A stretch of DNA of 64,000 nt from Sipunculus nudus. Taxonomy: Eukaryota > Annelida > Sipuncula > Golfingiida > Sipunculidae. The notes under the pieces are model-generated. The model saw only the letters and a list, made by a program, of their open reading frames with translations. It had not been told where the DNA came from and ran no database searches. The translations under genes and the position numbers were made by a program. Position 1 is the stretch's first letter; each line of letters opens with the position of its first letter. The stretch is taken from contig CM049309.1 in the NCBI GenBank assembly GCA_026874595.1, positions 74,566,426 through 74,630,425 on the forward strand, written 5' to 3'. Positions 62,601-64,000 of the stretch are shown here, piece by piece.

Positions 62601-64000
62601 AGCTACTGATTTTCCCGCTGTCTGCTTTGACCGTTTATGATGCACTTTAACACCAGATGGCTTGTCTGCTGAAAAAAAACTGCTGATGTGACTAGCAGCT
62701 AATCAAATGCCAGTCAACAAACACTAGACAGGCATCAGGCTTAGCCCAGAAACCACGTGTGGGGCCATTCTCTCTGAGCCTACCGGGGTATGGCCTGTTC
62801 AAACAGTTGCCAGGGCGATGAGCTGTCACTCAAAACAAAATGAACAACATTAGCTCCGTGTATTCCTCTCTTGGCTGGTAAACTGTAAACAGGGTCTCAT
62901 CTAATTGGAACAAAATACAGTGCTCCCCTCTGGTGTAGAGATTCAGGATACGAGGTCATAACAAACAGCGCTTACGATATAGGTAGTTAGGTAAAGTGCT
63001 GTGTAAAGAGCTTATTGAAAATAAGGGAAACATGAACTATTATCCTCGCCTGATGTCCGTTTAATGTTGGGATTGTTGCATGATTCTTATTATTATTATG
63101 ACATATTATTCAGATAAATATGTTTATAGATAAAAGATATGAATATAATGGGAAAATATAATTATTATTAAATACAAAAATTATTTTATTATTTGATCGT
63201 ATGATACGTGGATGGGCTAGACCAGCTGCATGGTGTATGGTGGAAGACTTACAAGAAGGGAACGTATGTGAAGTTTTACGACGGGATTGATTCTTATCTC
63301 AGCACTGTTAATATATTGTCTTTAATTATACTTTATTTTATATTCTAAGTGACTGTGTCTTATGTCAAATCATTCTGTAGCGAAAGTTGGTGCAGTTTTA
63401 AAGGGGGGTTCTTAGTATTTGAGCCCCTCGCGGTGTCTCACCTGGGATTTCTGCAAAGTCTGGGTGCGGTTTTAATCGGAAGCATTGTTTTAAGTGGAGA
63501 ATTTACAGTAATCTTAAATGATACAACACTTCAGAGTGACTGCGATACTATCATCGACAACAGAGATATAGCAGTAGAGATATATGCCAGTTGATGACGT
63601 CAGTCATTGCAACATCATATGTGATCAACCTTTGTGATGTCTTGATGATGTCACTACTGTTTTTTTAACATCTCTTGTGTAGGAGTGTTTTTGGGCTCAT
63701 TAGCATAATTTGGTTAGAGGATTGGAGCATTAGGACTGTGGTGGTTAGGTCTATTGTACTAAATTTGACAGTTTTGTCCACACTTCTGTTTCACAAGAAC
63801 TAAGTTTACTTGTAAGGACATCTGATTTATGTAATCTTTTCTCAGTATTTATTTTAGTTTCATATTTACTCTCTTAAGCATGCATGATATTTGTTGAATT
63901 AAGTTTCAGTAAAAAAAAAATAACAAATAAAAGGGATATGCTCAGGAAATGTTTGGAATCCTGTAGTTTAAAATCTCACTCTTTCAGCTCCAGTCACAAC
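35632..64000 (+). CDS. SZT2: SZT2 orthologue, N-terminal ~390 codons over nine placed exons (gene continues past window)
   Basis: SZT2 is the large scaffold subunit of KICSTOR (with KPTN, ITFG2 and KICS2). In vertebrates it anchors the GATOR1 complex on lysosomes so that amino-acid starvation switches off mTORC1. The exons join in phase to a protein whose order of conserved blocks follows the human N-terminus: GHVYLLMKKGCRISRNIR, ESYRLVFLLDLSPS, LVEEFYNTL, PDLFVTVIAHVPL, LVQGFHLTS, LRYGILAVQLLPENSSA, LIVVTDG, LRSCTISCSFIKVG, LMQFIATATFGAYL and MYHKALLTWSFQRG. The segment DLSPS..VVTDG lies in the vWA-like N-terminal region. Vertebrate SZT2 is about 3400 residues, so only about the first tenth is here. 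All junctions use GT-AG. Introns run from 0.7 to 12 kb and are filled with mobile elements. No frameshift or stop is seen, so it looks functional. Confidence 0.95.
35665..37067. other. SZT2 intron 1
   Basis: No gene or clear mobile element. Contains a C run near 36367-36374 inside a pyrimidine-rich patch, whose minus frame is low-complexity Ser/Pro/Arg and not a gene. Confidence 0.6.
37068..37187 (+). CDS. SZT2: SZT2 exon 2
   Basis: Acceptor TTTTCTACAG and donor CAT|GTGAGT; 40 codons, phase 0 at both ends. Encodes VIDSGHVYLLMKKGCRISRN then IRASWYFRHINGTITELGDH, the most conserved N-terminal motif of SZT2. Confidence 0.93.
38397..38456 (+). pseudogene. partial out-of-order copy of SZT2 exon 4
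   Basis: Encodes DHRSPQFLVEEFYNTLALPP after an intact-looking acceptor (TTTTAAACAG). About 35 bp of upstream intron is also shared with 50823-50857 (GATGTCATTCTTCAT). Similarity ends after CTCTTGC. A possible GT follows at 38457, but GTGTAA is a poor donor and read-through hits TAA. It lies before exon 3 although its template lies after it, and the human protein has no second copy of this motif, so it is probably a non-functional or poison exon. It is open and in phase 0. Confidence 0.8.
38601..38777 (+). CDS. SZT2: SZT2 exon 3
   Basis: Acceptor TATTGACAG, donor GTG|GTAAGT; 59 codons, phase 0. Encodes GQHEDGIQVLAVTP then VLPSSTLTFISESYRLVFLL then DLSPSILAV, matching the human [24 protein letters not shown] region. 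Confidence 0.94.
39067..42245 (+). mobile_element. hairpin-headed element with tandem ~155-bp monomers, split by a ~1.7-kb insertion
   Basis: The head TTTTTAGCTCAACTGACTG starts at 39067. Monomers of about 155 bp repeat with ACTTCT..TGAACATCCA, 'CCTGAAATTAGRTCA' and 'GTGACCTATATTCT'. The series breaks at about 39805 and resumes at about 41508 ('CCTGCAATTTGTAACCATTTGGCCTAGAA'). It lies in SZT2 intron 3. Non-coding. Confidence 0.7.
39805..41507. mobile_element. unclassified insertion inside the 39067 element
   Basis: It interrupts the monomer array. Near the left end is CAATTTGAGGTCGTCC. Near the right end GACGACCTCAATTTC (inverted) is followed by AAATTGAGGTCATCC (direct). The interior shows open frames of 60-79 codons (for example 39848-40060) without recognisable domains. 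Borders are approximate, and no target duplication was found. Confidence 0.4.
42246..43787 (+). mobile_element. hairpin-headed GTCC-core element, copy 1 of the short form
   Basis: The head TTTTTAGCTCAGCTGACTAT, with its near-complement TCATCTGAGCTA, forms a 14-bp stem with one mismatch. GTCC/GTCT repeats follow, then two related halves of roughly 700 bp, each starting near 'GATGTCCCCAAAATCTCCTACCATGCCGAAAATTGGGTC' and ending near 'GTGGATTTAATTTTCACAGCATG'. It closes with a C run and 'AACTAGATGAATGTTATT'. The same structure lies at 53127-54690. Non-coding; short frames in the head (SVRPSVRPSV type) are the tetranucleotide read as codons. Confidence 0.8.
43788..45435 (+). mobile_element. element with GTATCCCCAGACA inverted ends and ~288-bp tandem units
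   Basis: GTATCCCCAGACA at 43788 is matched by its reverse complement TGTCTGGGGATAC at 45423-45435. The interior holds about three and a half tandem units of about 288 bp (44350-45340), each with 'GGATTTCAAACTTGACTT', AGGTCAAAGGTCAAGGTCAC and 'CATCTGTCCAAAAATTAGTTTCTGGATGATAATTCC'. No transposase and no obvious target duplication. Confidence 0.65.
44350..45340 (+). repeat. ~288-bp tandem units with composite AGGTCA half-sites
   Basis: Complete AGGTCAAAGGTCAAGGTCA strings start at 44419, 44709, 44998 and 45285, i.e. 287-290 bp apart. A diverged second set (AGGTCACATGGTCAAAGGTGAAGGTCAC) lies between them, near 44845 and 45133. Confidence 0.85.
46005..46130 (+). repeat. short tandem duplication ATGATTGCAACTTTTGCAAC
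   Basis: An approximately 65-bp unit repeated twice in tandem. The surrounding 45903-46235 recurs once at 58085-58315, directly upstream of SZT2 exon 7. Confidence 0.8.
46605..46939 (+). mobile_element. fragment of the GGGCACAAATTGTAAC element
   Basis: Starts in GTCCGTCCGGTCGTC-type tetranucleotides, then 'AGCAGGGCACAAAATCGTAACTGC', 'GAAATTAGGTCACTGTGACCTATAT'. Truncated relative to the 39067 copy. Confidence 0.65.
46940..49569 (+). mobile_element. 2.6-kb hairpin-headed element, long form, copy 1
   Basis: The head TTTTTAGCTCAGCTGACTAT is followed by GTCC-type repeats and two related halves. An AT-rich right part ends AGCTGAGCGCCGTGACCCATAGGTCCCTTGTTT. The whole 2.63-kb unit recurs at 55052-57694 with small indels. 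The presence of both head and tail motifs suggests this is a full-length member. No protein is recognised: the 98-codon minus and 142-codon plus frames are not conserved between copies. Confidence 0.8.
49571..50744 (+). mobile_element. dispersed element with AGGTCA blocks and GACCCATGGG tail
   Basis: Same family as 6601-7536: 'ATCATGTCAGTTTCTCAGCTGT', GTCTGTCTGTCTG core, several AGGTCAAAGGTCAAGGTCA-type blocks (exact at 49837 and 49982), tail AGCTGAGCGTCAAGACCCAT at about 50712. It sits 114 bp upstream of SZT2 exon 4. Confidence 0.75.
50858..50935 (+). CDS. SZT2: SZT2 exon 4
   Basis: Acceptor TTTTCAACAG, donor CCT|GTAAGT; 26 codons, phase 0: DHRSPQLLVEEFYNTLATTA then AALVEP. It follows a 12-kb intron and is the template of the stray copy at 38397. 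Confidence 0.9.
51053..52978. other. SZT2 introns 4 and 5, no element recognised
   Basis: Apart from exon 5 (51652-51744), this is AT-rich intron sequence. Overlapping frames of 60-79 codons on both strands near 51765-52026 and 52731-52957 have no domain resemblance. The donor and acceptor of exon 5 are the only strong splice signals I saw. Confidence 0.5.
51652..51744 (+). CDS. SZT2: SZT2 exon 5
   Basis: Acceptor TTTTGGTTCCAG, donor CAG|GTGCGG; 31 codons, phase 0: FSPPGSSVSLVPDLFVTVIA then HVPLVHCKANQ. Corresponds to the human FRVPGS..FQPEIYVTIQAYSS..HQ segment. Confidence 0.92.
52979..53113 (+). CDS. SZT2: SZT2 exon 6
   Basis: Acceptor CTTCTATTTCAG, donor GAG|GTGAGT; 45 codons, phase 0: VLVQGFHLTSGSIGEFLHIT, then RTQLDKVEKFAAESFSDMFS, then KPGLE. 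A dispersed element starts 13 bases after its last base. Confidence 0.93.
53127..54690 (+). mobile_element. hairpin-headed GTCC-core element, copy 2 of the short form
   Basis: Same structure as 42246-43787, including 'GGAGGCTCTTGTTGTATTCCCTTACATTGTC' (here twice, near 53862 and 54415) and a terminal C run at 54620-54634. The head begins 13 bases after SZT2 exon 6. Confidence 0.8.
55052..57694 (+). mobile_element. 2.6-kb hairpin-headed element, long form, copy 2
   Basis: Recurrence of 46940-49569, from the head TTTTTAGCTCAGCTGACTAT to the tail AGCTGAGCGTCATGACCCAT then AGGTCCCTTGTT. The GTCC core is longer here. Confidence 0.8.
57963..57996 (+). mobile_element. solo tail of the AGCTGAGC..GACCCATGGGTCCCTTGTTT family
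   Basis: AGCTGAGCAATGTGACCCAT then GGGTCCCTTGTTTTA. Only the terminal motif is clear; the remainder to the left is not resolved. Confidence 0.55.
58365..58530 (+). CDS. SZT2: SZT2 exon 7
   Basis: Acceptor TTATAATTTGCAG, donor GCAG|GTAATT; 166 bp, enters in phase 0 and leaves after one base. Encodes DKDHHLLTGGIFTDIIERPE and, later, TFINMLRYGILAVQLLPENS then SA, the human SMIRQGILALQLLPSNSSA block. Confidence 0.94.
59320..59540 (+). CDS. SZT2: SZT2 exon 8
   Basis: Acceptor TGTTTTAACAG, donor GAG|GTAATT; 221 bp completing the split codon and ending in phase 0. Encodes ELIVVTDGQICLPETSLFES, LMTQLRSCTISCSFIKVGSP and GFGQVAYTELMQFIATATFG, then AYLAQLPAE. It is the strongest match to vertebrate SZT2 in the window. 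Confidence 0.96.
59588..59923 (+). mobile_element. tRNA-derived SINE with 9-bp target duplication
   Basis: Flanked by ATTAACCTG at 59579-59587 and 59924-59932. The head contains an A box TGGTGTAATGG (59596-59606) and a B box GGTTTGCGTCC (59641-59651) at tRNA spacing, i.e. an RNA polymerase III internal promoter. The body has 'GAGTGAATGGGTACTGGTCACTC' and 'CTCCCCCGGGAGCTGAGAAA', a style seen in invertebrate SINEs. It lies in SZT2 intron 8 in the sense orientation, 47 bp after exon 8. Confidence 0.85.
60405..60550 (+). CDS. SZT2: SZT2 exon 9
   Basis: Acceptor TGATGACAG, donor CAG|GTATGA; 146 bp, leaves with two bases of a split codon. Encodes AGSKSGEMNMYHKALLTWSF and QRGLEGFKIDNFSGQAYEDL, then TDTLAQTN. 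Aligns with the human [20 protein letters not shown] region. Confidence 0.93.
60551..63987. other. SZT2 intron 9
   Basis: No exon is needed between exons 9 and 10 by phase or similarity. A GC-richer patch at 61900-62110 and a further patch at 62560-62830 have no recognised content. CRE-like TGACGTCA occurs near 62147 and 63595. The 81-codon frame at 63349-63594 lacks splice or domain support. Confidence 0.5.
63988..64000 (+). CDS. SZT2: probable start of SZT2 exon 10 (cut by window edge)
   Basis: TCACTCTTTCAG is a good acceptor, and the first base completes the split codon left by exon 9, giving ..QTN-SSSHN. The human protein has SASSNPAL at this place. Only 13 bases are visible. Confidence 0.5.

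Noticed and set aside
63349-63594. 81-codon plus frame in SZT2 intron 9
   Set aside because: No acceptor or donor in phase with exons 9 or 10 and no similarity to SZT2; chance intronic frame.

Overview
The window is animal (metazoan) nuclear DNA: AT-rich, intron-rich and repeat-dense, with no bacterial-style operons. The dispersed repeats point to a mollusc, most likely a bivalve. They include hairpin-headed elements with GTCC/GTCT tetranucleotide cores, elements ending in AGCTGAGCG..GACCCATGGGTC, and blocks of AGGTCAAAGGTCAAGGTCA. This assignment is inference from repeat style, not a species call.

Layout. 1-5586 is a 29-bp minisatellite/satellite array with higher-order structure, entering from the left edge. 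5587-10256 is non-coding sequence with two dispersed elements, one of them split by a 327-bp GC-rich insertion flanked by a 9-bp direct repeat. 10257-22498 is a near-identical 6.13-kb tandem duplication carrying a broken LINE 3' end. 22499-27351 is unique or MITE-containing sequence, including one solitary inverted monomer of the left-hand satellite. 27352-33602 is bounded by matching inverted CACTGTTAAAA termini with TA on both sides, and holds the exons of an unrecognised, apparently decaying minus-strand split gene; it may be a DNA transposon. 33603-35631 is upstream sequence.

The one confidently recognised host gene is the SZT2 orthologue (the KICSTOR subunit that restrains mTORC1), on the plus strand from 35632 past the right edge. 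I can place nine coding exons and probably the first bases of a tenth. They have consensus splice sites and compatible phases and together encode about the first 390 residues. Its introns (up to 12 kb) are packed with mobile elements and intragenic segmental duplications, including a partial out-of-order copy of exon 4 lying between exons 2 and 3.

No tRNA, rRNA or CRISPR genes were seen. Most short open frames in the window are chance frames in repeats and are not annotated. Identities and copy counts were judged by eye.
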